Notes under the pieces: model-generated
Database searches by the model: none
Told to the model about the DNA's origin: nothing
Seen by the model: the letters and a program-made list of their open reading frames with translations, nothing else
Translations under genes and position numbers: made by a program
Origin: Flavobacterium segetis
Lineage (GTDB): Bacteria; Bacteroidota; Bacteroidia; Flavobacteriales; Flavobacteriaceae
Direction of reading: 5' to 3'
Length of the DNA stretch: 64,000 nucleotides
Assembly (NCBI RefSeq): GCF_900129575.1
Contig: NZ_FQWE01000011.1
Span: 1-64,000 of the forward strand
Part shown: positions 1 to 8,906 of the stretch, piece by piece
Layout of the letters: every line of letters starts with the position of its first letter
Numbering within the stretch: the first letter of the stretch is position 1

Positions 1-1690
1 TGCAGGTACGGTATCATCAACAGATAATATACTTCAGGCAATACAAAAATTGAATGGAAATAATTCAACGAATGCTAACTTAACAGGTCCAATAACAAGT
101 ATTGGGAATGCAACTGCTGTAGCTTCTCAAACAGGAACAGGTTCAACCTTTGTTATGAATGCTTCACCAACATTAGTGACACCTGTTTTAGGAGTTGCAA
201 CAGCGACTAGTATAAACGGAAGCACAATACCAACGTCAAAAACTTTGGTGGTAAATACTGATAAGTTAAATGTGCTTTCATCAACTACATCAACTGAATT
301 GGCTGGAGTTATTTCTGATGAAACAGGAACGGGAAGTCTTGTTTTATCGACTTCACCAGCATTAGTAACACCTGTTTTAGGAGTTGCAACAGCAACAAGT
401 ATTAACGGAAGCACAATACCAACGTCAAAAACATTGGTGGTAACTACTGATAAATTAAATGTACTTTCAGCAACAACTTCAGCTGAATTGGCTGGAGTGA
501 TTTCTGATGAAACAGGAACGGGAAGTCTTGTTTTATCAACTTCCCCAACATTAGTAACACCATCTTTGGGAACACCATCTGCACTTGTTGGGACAAATAT
601 TACAGGTACAGCTGCTGGCCTTACTGCTGGAAACGTTACTACCAATGCTAATTTAACAGGAGATATTACAAGTTCTGGTAATGCAACTACTATTGGAGCT
701 AGCAAAGTAACTAATACAATGCTTGCAGGTAGTATCGATTTAACTTCTAAAGTAACAGGCATATTGCCTATTGTCAATGGTGGCACAGGATCAGCAACTA
801 AAAACTTTGTAGACATAACTACTACTCAAACTATTGCTGGTGCTAAAACTTTTAATTCTGATATTTCTGTAAATGGAATAAATATAGGAAGGGGCAATGG
901 CGGTAATTTTGAAAACGTAGCTATTGGAACTAATCTTGGTTTAGGAACGGGATCAAGAAATACAGGTTTAGGAGCACGGGCTTTAACTTCGTATTCTGGA
1001 ACTACATTTGGTAATAATACGGGGGTTGGATATGCTAATATGACGGGCTTAACGACCGGTTATGGAAATACTTCAGTTGGTGCTGAAACCATGTCTAACA
1101 TTGCAGGGAATAATAACAATACAGCTATTGGAAATCAAACTTTAATGAATTCCGCAGCGAATAATAATACTGCTTTAGGAGCTAATGCTGGAAATTCCAC
1201 TACGACGGGTTCTGGAAATACTTTTTTAGGTATGAACACTACTGGTGCTGACGGAGCATTTTCAAATACTACTGCTATTGGTTATCAAGCTAGTGTCACT
1301 GCTAGCAATACTATTCAATTAGGAAATACAGGTGTAACGAATGTACAAACTAGCGGTACGATAACCGCAGGAGCTGTAATTTACACTAAAACGGACGGAA
1401 CAATCGGGCAGGTATTAACGACTAATGGAGCTGGAGTTACTTCTTGGGGAACTCCAACAGCCTCAGTTCGTGAAGTAGCTGATGAATTTAGTGCTACAGC
1501 ATCGCAAAGCAGTTTTACTTTAGCACAAACTAAATCTATAAATAGTAAAGTAAAAATGTATATCAATGGAGTTAGGATAAGTAATACCGCATACAGCGTG
1601 GCTGGAACTACTTTGACTTATACTCCAGCAAGTAATGGAGGATATGCGTTAGTGATGGGAGACAGAATTCAGTTTGACTATTTCTACTAA
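1..1690 (+). CDS. Repeat-rich surface/tail-fibre-like protein, 5'-truncated by the window edge
   Basis: The reading frame is open from base 2 (AGTVSSTDNILQAIQKLNGN...), so this is the C-terminal part (about 562 residues) of a longer protein whose start lies outside the window; the TTG at 50 need not be the start. It contains two tandem copies of a 63-residue unit (DNA period 189 bp) carrying VTPVLGVATATSINGSTIP and a DETGTGSLVLSTSP block, with a third unit starting in register and then diverging. Next come YadA-head-like short repeats (NTALGANAGN, NTAIGNQTL, TAIGYQA, NTIQLGN) and a TDGTIGQVLTTNGAGVTSWGTP stretch typical of Bacteroidota tail-fibre/adhesin-like proteins. No type IX sorting domain is visible at the end (GDRIQFDYFY). 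The likely role is an extracellular stalk or adhesin, inferred from architecture only. The family is secure; the exact function is unknown. Confidence 0.75.
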   Translation, partial: AGTVSSTDNILQAIQKLNGNNSTNANLTGPITSIGNATAVASQTGTGSTFVMNASPTLVTPVLGVATATSINGSTIPTSKTLVVNTDKLNVLSSTTSTELAGVISDETGTGSLVLSTSPALVTPVLGVATATSINGSTIPTSKTLVVTTDKLNVLSATTSAELAGVISDETGTGSLVLSTSPTLVTPSLGTPSALVGTNITGTAAGLTAGNVTTNANLTGDITSSGNATTIGASKVTNTMLAGSIDLTSKVTGILPIVNGGTGSATKNFVDITTTQTIAGAKTFNSDISVNGINIGRGNGGNFENVAIGTNLGLGTGSRNTGLGARALTSYSGTTFGNNTGVGYANMTGLTTGYGNTSVGAETMSNIAGNNNNTAIGNQTLMNSAANNNTALGANAGNSTTTGSGNTFLGMNTTGADGAFSNTTAIGYQASVTASNTIQLGNTGVTNVQTSGTITAGAVIYTKTDGTIGQVLTTNGAGVTSWGTPTASVREVADEFSATASQSSFTLAQTKSINSKVKMYINGVRISNTAYSVAGTTLTYTPASNGGYALVMGDRIQFDYFY

Positions 1691-1743
1691 TATTTTTTAG
1701 TAATAAAAACGAAAAAGACTAGATATTTAATAATATTTAAAAC

Positions 1744-4224
1744 ATGATAAGAAAATCACTAAATATTGTATTAATAGTATTGTGTTTTGTGAGCAAGGGC
1801 TTTTCACAAGCCACTACTGTTGATGTATCTGGAACAAACATTACGTTATCTATTAACAATAATGTTCAATCGACAATAGATCCTCAAGTTACCATAACTG
1901 CGGATGGTAATATTACATCGTTTACAGTTACGATTTCAGGTAGTTATACATTAGGAGATGTCTTGTCTTATACTGGGACTTTGCCTTCTGGAGTTACTGC
2001 CGCTGCTTTCAATACAAACACCAGAAGTTTGGTATTTACAGGAACAACCACTGCTTCAAATTGGCAAACATTATTGAGAACTGTTACTATTAAAACTGTT
2101 TCTGCAACTTGTTACCAAGAACAAAGGCAAGTGAGCTTTGTTGCAGGAAATAAATATTACAATAATTTGAACGGTCACTTTTATGAAAATATTTCTGGAG
2201 CTATAAATTGGCCAAATGCATTAGCAGCAGCGGCAACCAAGTCCTATTTTGGTCGTCAAGGATATTTAGTAACGATGACATCTTTGGCTGAAACTAATTT
2301 CATTTGGAAAATCATACAAGTAGATTCTTGGATGGGGGCCTCTGATAATGATGTTTACATTAACGCGGCTACTGGCACAACAAAATATGCTAATGCTGCA
2401 AATGCAGAAGGGAAATGGCATTGGGTTTCTGGTCCAGAAAAAGGAACCTTGTTTTCTGTAGGAAATGGGTCACCAGTAACGCAAACGGACCAATTTTCAT
2501 ATTGGAACAATAATGAGCCCAATGATTCTGCTGGAGAAGATGCAGGACAATTTTATGCCTCGAGTGGAGGTCGTTGGAATGATTTAAGTTTTAGTGCAAA
2601 TCTTGCATCCTATATAGTTGAATATGGTGGTATGTCAACGGATAATGTAGGATCTAATGTTTTTTTTACTCGAGATTTGTTACTAACGGGAGCGCCATCA
2701 GGAAGTATTGCGGGCGGGAACACCACAGTTTGTCCTACAAACAGTACGACATTAAACTTGGTCGGATTAGTTAGTGGAGGCACCGTGGTAAAATGGCAAT
2801 ATTCATATGATGACTTTTTAACTGCTGGTACTGATATAGCTAACACAACAACTACAAACACTGTAACTAATATTACTCAAAACACCTATTATAGAGCGGT
2901 AGTAAATACGCCAAGTTGTACTGGTTTGAATACTTCATCTACAAGAATCTATGTGAATAATGTTGTTGCTGGAAACATTGTTGCTGATAACAACACTATT
3001 TGTGTTAATGCTAATGTTAACTTTACCTTGAATGGTAACAGTGGTAATGTTACTAAATGGCAAGTATCAACTAGTAGTACTTTTGCATCTGCCGTTACAG
3101 ATATTGCTAATAGTACAACGGCTTTGTCACATCAAATTACCGCAGCAGGTACGTATTATTTCAGAGCAGTGATAGCAAGTTGTTCTAGTACAGTTTATAC
3201 TGTTGCTTATACTATTTCATGTATAGCAGGTACAGCTCCTATGGGAGGGACAGTTTCAGATCAAAGTTTTCTTGGTGGCTCTAATTCGGGAACATTAACA
3301 TTGAGTGGTTATTCAGGCACAATTAGTAAATGGCAATATTCTACTGACGGTGGAATAGTTTGGACAGATATTAGTAATACTGCTACTACTTATGCTTTTT
3401 CTAGCATAACATCGACCAGAAAGTATAGAGTACTGTTAACCAGTGGGACTTGTGGTTCTGCTTGGAGTAGAATAGGACAAGTATCCGTTATTAATGCCAC
3501 AGTTTTAACTAGTAACGGTAGGTTTGAGCTCAATTTGCCAAATTATATAGACCTTAATGGCGCAACAGGAGCCGACACATCTTTAGATAAATTTGGTCGA
3601 GTAATAAGTATAAAACCGAGAAGTGGTCTTACATTTGCTTCTGCAGCTTTAAGCGCTTCGGCAATAAAACAAGCATATCCCGCTTCTACCGATGGTATTT
3701 ATTGGATTTCTATCCCTAACATAAATAGCGGGACTCCTTTTCAGATTTATGCAGATATGAGTACCGATGGTGGTGGATGGATGCTGTTAAATGTCGGGGC
3801 AGGGTATACCCCAGCACCATTAGCCAGCAGCGTTACCTCTCCAAATGTTTTGGGTTATTTACCGCGAGCGACTGTAATTGAATTAGCTAACGTATCTACA
3901 GATGTTCAATTACGCGCAGGGAATTCTTCTACCTCTTATGCAAACAAAGTAACTTCGACGTCTCCATTAGCAATAGGTGCATTAAAGAGTTCTGCGAACG
4001 ACGTGAATGGGGAAGCAACCTGGGCAAATGGAGCCTCATCTACCTTTGTTGTAAATTCGGGGACTTGGCAATGGGCGTATTGCTGTCCTGGCGCTGCTGC
4101 AGGATGGCCAAAAATGTATCATTCAAGTAATTATACTAATGGTGTACACTGGTTTGCGGATATCGGTGGTGGCAGAAAAGATTCCGACCCAAGAGATGCG
4201 TGGTTTTCAACATGGATACGATAA
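1744..4224 (+). CDS. Secreted C-type lectin / fibrinogen-like domain protein
   Basis: 826 residues, 53 bp after the previous stop and probably co-transcribed. An N-terminal signal peptide (LNIVLIVLCFVSKGFSQA) is followed by a beta-rich region, then a C-type-lectin-like domain at about 137-296 with the signatures WMGASD, NNNEPNDSAGED and RWNDLSF. EPN is the mannose-type ligand tripeptide in animal CTLDs. Repeated Ig-like segments of the KWQYS/KWQVS type with paired cysteines occupy about 310-600. A linker (NYIDLNGATGAD...KFGRVISIKP) leads to a C-terminal fibrinogen-related module at about 635-826 with GIYWISIPN and YADMSTDGGGWMLLN, the bacterial form of the YCDxxxxGGGW motif with Cys replaced by Ala. 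Probably an extracellular glycan- or surface-binding protein. Domain calls are strong; ligand and export route are inferred, as no type IX sorting domain is evident. Confidence 0.8.
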   Translation: MIRKSLNIVLIVLCFVSKGFSQATTVDVSGTNITLSINNNVQSTIDPQVTITADGNITSFTVTISGSYTLGDVLSYTGTLPSGVTAAAFNTNTRSLVFTGTTTASNWQTLLRTVTIKTVSATCYQEQRQVSFVAGNKYYNNLNGHFYENISGAINWPNALAAAATKSYFGRQGYLVTMTSLAETNFIWKIIQVDSWMGASDNDVYINAATGTTKYANAANAEGKWHWVSGPEKGTLFSVGNGSPVTQTDQFSYWNNNEPNDSAGEDAGQFYASSGGRWNDLSFSANLASYIVEYGGMSTDNVGSNVFFTRDLLLTGAPSGSIAGGNTTVCPTNSTTLNLVGLVSGGTVVKWQYSYDDFLTAGTDIANTTTTNTVTNITQNTYYRAVVNTPSCTGLNTSSTRIYVNNVVAGNIVADNNTICVNANVNFTLNGNSGNVTKWQVSTSSTFASAVTDIANSTTALSHQITAAGTYYFRAVIASCSSTVYTVAYTISCIAGTAPMGGTVSDQSFLGGSNSGTLTLSGYSGTISKWQYSTDGGIVWTDISNTATTYAFSSITSTRKYRVLLTSGTCGSAWSRIGQVSVINATVLTSNGRFELNLPNYIDLNGATGADTSLDKFGRVISIKPRSGLTFASAALSASAIKQAYPASTDGIYWISIPNINSGTPFQIYADMSTDGGGWMLLNVGAGYTPAPLASSVTSPNVLGYLPRATVIELANVSTDVQLRAGNSSTSYANKVTSTSPLAIGALKSSANDVNGEATWANGASSTFVVNSGTWQWAYCCPGAAAGWPKMYHSSNYTNGVHWFADIGGGRKDSDPRDAWFSTWIR

Positions 4225-4369
4225 AATATAATAAAGTTCATTTTAATAATTGGATATTTAGCATCTGTTAAAACAAGTAATAAATTTATCTTATTTGGAT
4301 AAAAAAGGTTTTGAGACACGACGATTACATTTAATAAAATTATACTTTATGAGTTGTATTTTATTTCAA

Positions 4370-4534
4370 ATGAACGTTGTATTAAACAAAATTTCTAAAA
4401 GATTAATTAGTTGCGGCTATCTTATCTTATTATTTGGTTTTACCACAAATACTCAAACACCGTCAGGGTTTACTCGTATTGCTTATGAAGGACTTGATTA
4501 TAGTGTTGAATATAATTCTTCTCACGAAATTTAA
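4370..4534 (+). pseudogene. Short signal-peptide-bearing fragment, possible gene remnant
   Basis: From the ATG at 4370 this reads about 54 residues: a basic start, a hydrophobic run (CGYLILLFGFTT) like a signal peptide, then TPSGFTRIAYEGLDYSVEYN and an early stop. A longer frame opens at 4295. The size is too small for the secreted proteins that surround it, so it may be the N-terminus of a lost surface protein. The rest of 4225-4641 shows no convincing gene. No family recognised; weak call. Confidence 0.25.
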
Positions 4535-4641
4535 TTTTTAATATGGATTCATTAAGACAAAAAAATGATCCAACTTTTGATAAGTATCTTATTAATAAAA
4601 GTAATTGACGACTCGAAAATTATAAATCTAAAATTTAAAAT

Positions 4642-6090
4642 ATGAAAAAAATAATTATAATAATAAGTCTATTTTTTACATTATTAAGTGTAGCTCAAAG
4701 TACATATACAGTGACAAGTTTAATTGACAATAACAGTGTAGGGACTTTAAGAACGGCTATTAATACCGCAAACTCTGATTCTGCTATCAATGAAATAGTT
4801 TTTTCTGCCGAACTAATAGGTAAAATAACATTAACTAGTAATTTACCTAATGTAAAAAGTAGTTATACTATCTCGGGACCAGGAACTAGCATTATAAGCA
4901 TTTCAGGTAATAGTAAATATAAAATGTTTACGTTAGATCCGAGTGCAGTTTTGACCATTACAGGCTTAACTTTAACTGAAAATTCAAAAGGAACATCAAC
5001 AAATCCAGGAACTATTTTATATGCTTTTGAGAGCTCTGTTTTAGCATCAAACATTAGTATCACGGGAAATACTCAAGGTTATGCCTTCTATGCAGGAAGT
5101 GACAATTCATTGATCAGCTTTACTAATTCGACGTTTACCAATAATAGTGGTAATAGGTTTATTACTAGTGATTTTGGTTCGACACCTGATACGACATCTG
5201 ACAACGATGCAGATTATACTAATAAAATTATCGTTACAGGCTGTACCTTTTCTAATAACAGTGGTATGATTTTTTTCGTAGAAAGATATGTAAAGTTAGA
5301 TCATTGTATTTTTGATAATAATTCAGGACTGATAGGTAATTTTAGGGGAGTCAATAGATTTCAAGTTTTAAACTCAACATTTACAAATAATACCGGGGCT
5401 ACTCTTTTTTCATTCTCGTCTTGGATTTCTAATGATGGTTGGGGAATGGAAACTTTAGGTAATAATCATCATCTATTTGATGGCAATCTATTTACTGATA
5501 ACTCTGGTATTGTTATCAATACTGGTAGTGTCAATGATCAAAGTAAAACAACTATAATAAATAATGTTTTTTCTAATAATGGAATTGAATATACTGGGTC
5601 TCCAATTATACATACCAATAATACTTTAGGAAATTTTTTCGACTCTGTTTTATTCAATTCATCAGATTCTAAAATAACAGTTACTATGAACCGAGCTGTT
5701 TTTAATACTAATACCGGAAGTGGGGAACTGCAAGCCTCAGATTTTAGATTTTTATTTAAGGGTAATAATGCAACTTTACAATCTGTAACTCCTTCGAGTA
5801 TTTCATCCGATGGCAATATTTATACTTTAGGATTAGATCTATCTGGCGATATTTACGGAACGGAAACCATAAGCCTTTATCCTATAATAAATTCAATATA
5901 CGACATAAATCGTAACATTGGAGGGGCGGTCCAAAAAAACAATACTACCCTTTTGAATTTTAATATTAGTATCCTTTCTTCCGCTGGAGAATCTGCCGTT
6001 GATAATACCAATCCATATGTAGATGAAAATGGTAAAATAGGAAGTGGAAGTGGTCTTACGAAATATGGAAAAATAATTACAATACCCTAA
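4642..6090 (+). CDS. Secreted right-handed beta-helix protein, probably C-terminally truncated
   Basis: 482 residues with a clear signal peptide (KKIIIIISLFFTLLSVAQS). The start YTVTSLIDNNSVGTLRTAIN is the usual opening of Bacteroidota polymorphic beta-helix (choice-of-anchor/PbH1) surface proteins. Repeated strands such as FTNSTFTNNSG, VTGCTFSNNSG, LDHCIFDNNSG and VLNSTFTNNTG form the helix at about 90-330. After a further beta-rich region the protein stops straight after NPYVDENGKIGSGSG...YGKIITIP. The same linker in the neighbouring lectin protein (NYIDLNGATGAD...FGRVISIKP) introduces its C-terminal domain, so here that domain seems to be missing. No frame continues the protein downstream. 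Role: surface protein, substrate unknown. Confidence 0.65.
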   Translation: MKKIIIIISLFFTLLSVAQSTYTVTSLIDNNSVGTLRTAINTANSDSAINEIVFSAELIGKITLTSNLPNVKSSYTISGPGTSIISISGNSKYKMFTLDPSAVLTITGLTLTENSKGTSTNPGTILYAFESSVLASNISITGNTQGYAFYAGSDNSLISFTNSTFTNNSGNRFITSDFGSTPDTTSDNDADYTNKIIVTGCTFSNNSGMIFFVERYVKLDHCIFDNNSGLIGNFRGVNRFQVLNSTFTNNTGATLFSFSSWISNDGWGMETLGNNHHLFDGNLFTDNSGIVINTGSVNDQSKTTIINNVFSNNGIEYTGSPIIHTNNTLGNFFDSVLFNSSDSKITVTMNRAVFNTNTGSGELQASDFRFLFKGNNATLQSVTPSSISSDGNIYTLGLDLSGDIYGTETISLYPIINSIYDINRNIGGAVQKNNTTLLNFNISILSSAGESAVDNTNPYVDENGKIGSGSGLTKYGKIITIP

Positions 6091-6296
6091 GTAGCAGCAA
6101 TAATAACTTGTAAAGATTCAAACGCGTATAAATTAAAATTGGATACCGTACTTTAAAAAAACAAACTGTTGAGTTGTTGATAGGCATACAGTATTTTAAT
6201 ACTGATTTTTCATGATAAGCCATAAGGATGTTTATTCCTAAATTAAACGCCTTTCTAAGTACCATAATACCTATGTTTCTATGTTTAAAAAGAAAC

Positions 6297-7240
6297 TTAG
6301 CTCGTTTTAATATTCTCCTTCACCGTTTGCTCATCATTACGGATACTTTTTGATTTACGTATGTTTTTAGCCACTTTGTGAGGATTCGAAAAGGTAACCG
6401 AAAAGTACTCCTATAGATGGTGTATTTTCAATAAGATGTGCGTGGAGCCAGAGAGGGATTCGCTATATCTTGCTTATAAAGTGTAATTAAATTCACGAAA
6501 CAATTCCATTTTATTTATTGGGTGTTTTAAGCTGTTGTTTTTAATCATGCTTCGCAAAAAAGGATCAGCAATTAATTATCTGCCTATCATCCAGTGGTCT
6601 ACGGTGGGAAATCGAGCTTGCATTTCGTGGAATTTCGGTACCTGAGAAATATCGCCGTTGTAATACAATTTTAGTTTCGTTTGATCGACACAGGCTTGAA
6701 AAGCTTCTAAATGCACGCCTCCTTCATACAATTGTTTTCCAATGTGGGCGTGAATAGCTACATTCTTACTGGGATATTTTTTAAAAACAGGAAAGACATC
6801 CATAATTTCTTCGGTAGTATCATCTCCCAAACGTATTTTTATTGGAACAATAATATCAGATTCGTCATGTACCTTTTCAAGAATGCGATTGATCTTCTCT
6901 GTATTGCTAATTAAATCAGATCCATACTACATTTAGTGACCATTGGATAAGGACAACCTAAATTCCAGTTAAGCTCTTTATATCCTAATTCTTGAATATA
7001 CTTCGATACAAACAAAAAGTTATCTGGATCAGCGATTCTAATTTGTATAATAACTTTTAAACCAATAATGTTCTCTAGGAGAATATTTTTCTAGTAGGAA
7101 AACTTGAAAACTAATCTTTAGTTTAAGTAGATGTAAGGAGAATAAGGAGTATCAATGTCTCTAAAGTTCTTGTTTACTGTATTTGTAAAAAGAAAATCGG
7201 TAAATCTTTGAAGTGGCGAAGAAAGCAGAGTTTAGCTTAT
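6297..7240 (-). pseudogene. Decayed tRNA-dihydrouridine synthase gene (second copy)
   Basis: Read on the minus strand, this stretch aligns end to end with the intact dihydrouridine synthase at 11929-12879. The start codon is changed (ATG to ATA, 7238-7240), and the region after it (about 7020-7200) is badly scrambled. A one-base deletion near 6925 shifts the frame within the MGSGLIS segment. An in-frame TAA at 6576-6578 replaces the Gly after DHWMIGR, and a final stop lies at 6297-6299. The longest surviving piece (6576-6830) still reads EEIMDVFPVFKKYP, IAHIGKQLYEGG-type sequence (HAHIGKQLYEGG, against HARIGKQLYKGG in the intact copy) and DHWMIGR. Divergence is well beyond a recent duplication, so this is either an old paralogue or a foreign homologue now dead. 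Confidence 0.85.
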
Positions 7241-7294
7241 GAAAATTTTAATTTTGTAAATAGTAACAATGAAAAGGATAACTATTGGAAACTA

Positions 7295-7324
7295 AAAAAA
7301 GACTTCCGTTTGAAAGTCTTTTTT
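7295..7324 (-). terminator. Rho-independent terminator of the sigma/anti-sigma operon
   Basis: Inverted repeat AAAAAAGACTT / AAGTCTTTTTT with a short loop, T-rich on the minus strand, 26 bp beyond the anti-sigma stop. Confidence 0.7.
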
Positions 7325-7349
7325 AGTAATTGATAATTGAAGAAACAAT

Positions 7350-8135
7350 TTATACTTTTCCTAAGGTGTATAATTGCTCCATGGTAGGGCTTAAACTTCC
7401 GCCGGCTGGTTCTAATGTAATGGCAAAGGCTTCGGCTTCTCCAGTATTGTTAACAGCAAAAAGACGTTGGTTGTTTTCGTCAAATTTGTCTAATAATCCA
7501 ATGCTTGTTGGAGTTAGCGGATTTAACTTTAATGCCCAAACCTGATATACCATTCCTTTTGGAGGTTCTGGCAATCCGGCTGCATCAACATAAACTACTT
7601 GGGTTTCCTTATTCCAATATACTTTTGCAGAGGATTCTGATGCAATAGCCTGTCCTCCAAGAGCCACAACTGTGTTTTTAACATCTCTAACAATTGCTAA
7701 AGTGCCTTCACTAGTTTTATTTTTTAAATCTAAAGCTTTCAGTTCTTTCTCTAATTTTGTTTTTTCCACCGCAGCGGTTGCTACTTGCGTTTTATTTTGT
7801 TCCATTTGCATGTATTGAAAACCAATGCCTGCAAGTAAAAGAACAGCAGCAGCCCAACCTATATATTGTGACCAATTACTACTTGGTTTCAGGTCGATAA
7901 TTTCAGCATGTTTAAGCTCTAATTTTTCTTTTATTTTTCCAAAATTTGCAACAGAATGAAATGGTGAAAAACTCGATGATAAAGCTACAATTGCCTTTTC
8001 AATCGCTATGATTTCTGCATTTATTTCTGGATTTATCTTCGCCATAGCGGCAACTTCCTCACTTTCAACTTCGGTAAGTAAGCCGTAAACGTAAAGTTCT
8101 AGAATTCCTGATTCGATATATTCTTTTGTTTCCAT
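7350..8135 (-). CDS. Anti-sigma factor, RskA/anti-sigma-K type
   Basis: 261 residues. The cytoplasmic N-terminal part (KEYIESGILELYVYGLLTEVE) is a zinc-less anti-sigma helical domain that would hold the ECF factor. A membrane segment (IGWAAAVLLLAGIGFQYM, about 90-108) follows, then a short coiled coil (TKLEKELKALDLKNK). The periplasmic RskA C-terminal domain at about 165-261 has the marks VYWNKETQVVYVDAAGLPEP, GMVYQVWALKLNPLTP and FAITLEPAGG. It is translationally coupled to the sigma gene: the two share one base (TAATG). It keeps the sigma factor at the membrane until an envelope signal releases it. The family call is firm; the signal is unknown. Confidence 0.9.
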   Translation of the reverse strand: METKEYIESGILELYVYGLLTEVESEEVAAMAKINPEINAEIIAIEKAIVALSSSFSPFHSVANFGKIKEKLELKHAEIIDLKPSSNWSQYIGWAAAVLLLAGIGFQYMQMEQNKTQVATAAVEKTKLEKELKALDLKNKTSEGTLAIVRDVKNTVVALGGQAIASESSAKVYWNKETQVVYVDAAGLPEPPKGMVYQVWALKLNPLTPTSIGLLDKFDENNQRLFAVNNTGEAEAFAITLEPAGGSLSPTMEQLYTLGKV

Positions 8136-8665
8136 TATACTTTCAAATAATTACGTAAATCGTTAATACAAGTTCTATTCTGAGTTTTTACTGTACCTAG
8201 AGGAATCGCTAATTCCTCTGAAGCCTCTTGTTGGGTGTATCCTTTAAAAAAAAGCAAATCGATTATTTGAATACATTTTGGCTTCAGTCTTTTTACAAAT
8301 TCCTGTAAACCTATTGTATCCATTTTATCTGCTAGCTTAGAACTATCTTCAAAGTGATTTACGAAATTATCAGTAGAAAGGTTTTTTTGACTGTTATTAA
8401 AGTTTTTTGAGCGCAATTTATCTATCGATGTATTTCTAGCAATATTTAGAATCCAAGTATAGAATCGTCCTTTGCTCTCATTATAAGAATCGATGTTTTT
8501 CCATATTTTTACAAATACTTCCTGAAGGACATCTTCAGCTTCTTCTCTGTTTTTAACGAGTACATTAATAACCGAAAATAGGCTCTTAGAATACATATCG
8601 TACAAATGTGTAAATGCTCTTTCGTCTTTCTTATAAATTAATTCTAGCAATTCCTCTTGAGTCAT
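8135..8665 (-). CDS. ECF RNA polymerase sigma factor (SigK-like)
   Basis: 176 residues. Sigma region 2 lies at about 10-75 (FTHLYDMYSKSLFSV, EEAEDVLQEVFVKIW, GRFYTWILNIARN) and region 4 at about 115-172 (KCIQIIDLLFFKGYTQQEA, LAIPLGTVKTQNRTCINDL). The Tyr-Thr-Gln-Gln-Glu-Ala and Pro-Leu-Gly-Thr-Val-Lys segments are the helix-turn-helix of region 4. It directs RNA polymerase to an alternative regulon and is restrained by the anti-sigma factor encoded just downstream. The oppositely oriented TonB receptor at 8907 is a natural candidate target, but no shared promoter motif was identified. Confidence 0.92.
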   Translation of the reverse strand: MTQEELLELIYKKDERAFTHLYDMYSKSLFSVINVLVKNREEAEDVLQEVFVKIWKNIDSYNESKGRFYTWILNIARNTSIDKLRSKNFNNSQKNLSTDNFVNHFEDSSKLADKMDTIGLQEFVKRLKPKCIQIIDLLFFKGYTQQEASEELAIPLGTVKTQNRTCINDLRNYLKV

Positions 8666-8906
8666 ATAATTTTATTTTACGGTTACAAATTTATACATTC
8701 TATTCTAGATATTCAGTAATATTATCTTTTCACAATCTTTTTTTATTTTGATTCAAATTAGATTTTGCTAAATGTTTATCTATTTCATTTTTTTACGACT
8801 TTTTTATGTTTTGATTTGCCTTTGGTAGATTAATCAAATAAATTCGCCAAAATACAGATTTGAGATTTAGTAATTTATATTTTAAGCCTAAACGGAAACA
8901 GCAGTT

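Noticed and set aside
127..816. Long minus-strand open frame opposite the repeat protein
   Set aside because: Val/Pro/Thr-rich mirror of the repeated coding sequence on the other strand; no start context or domain.
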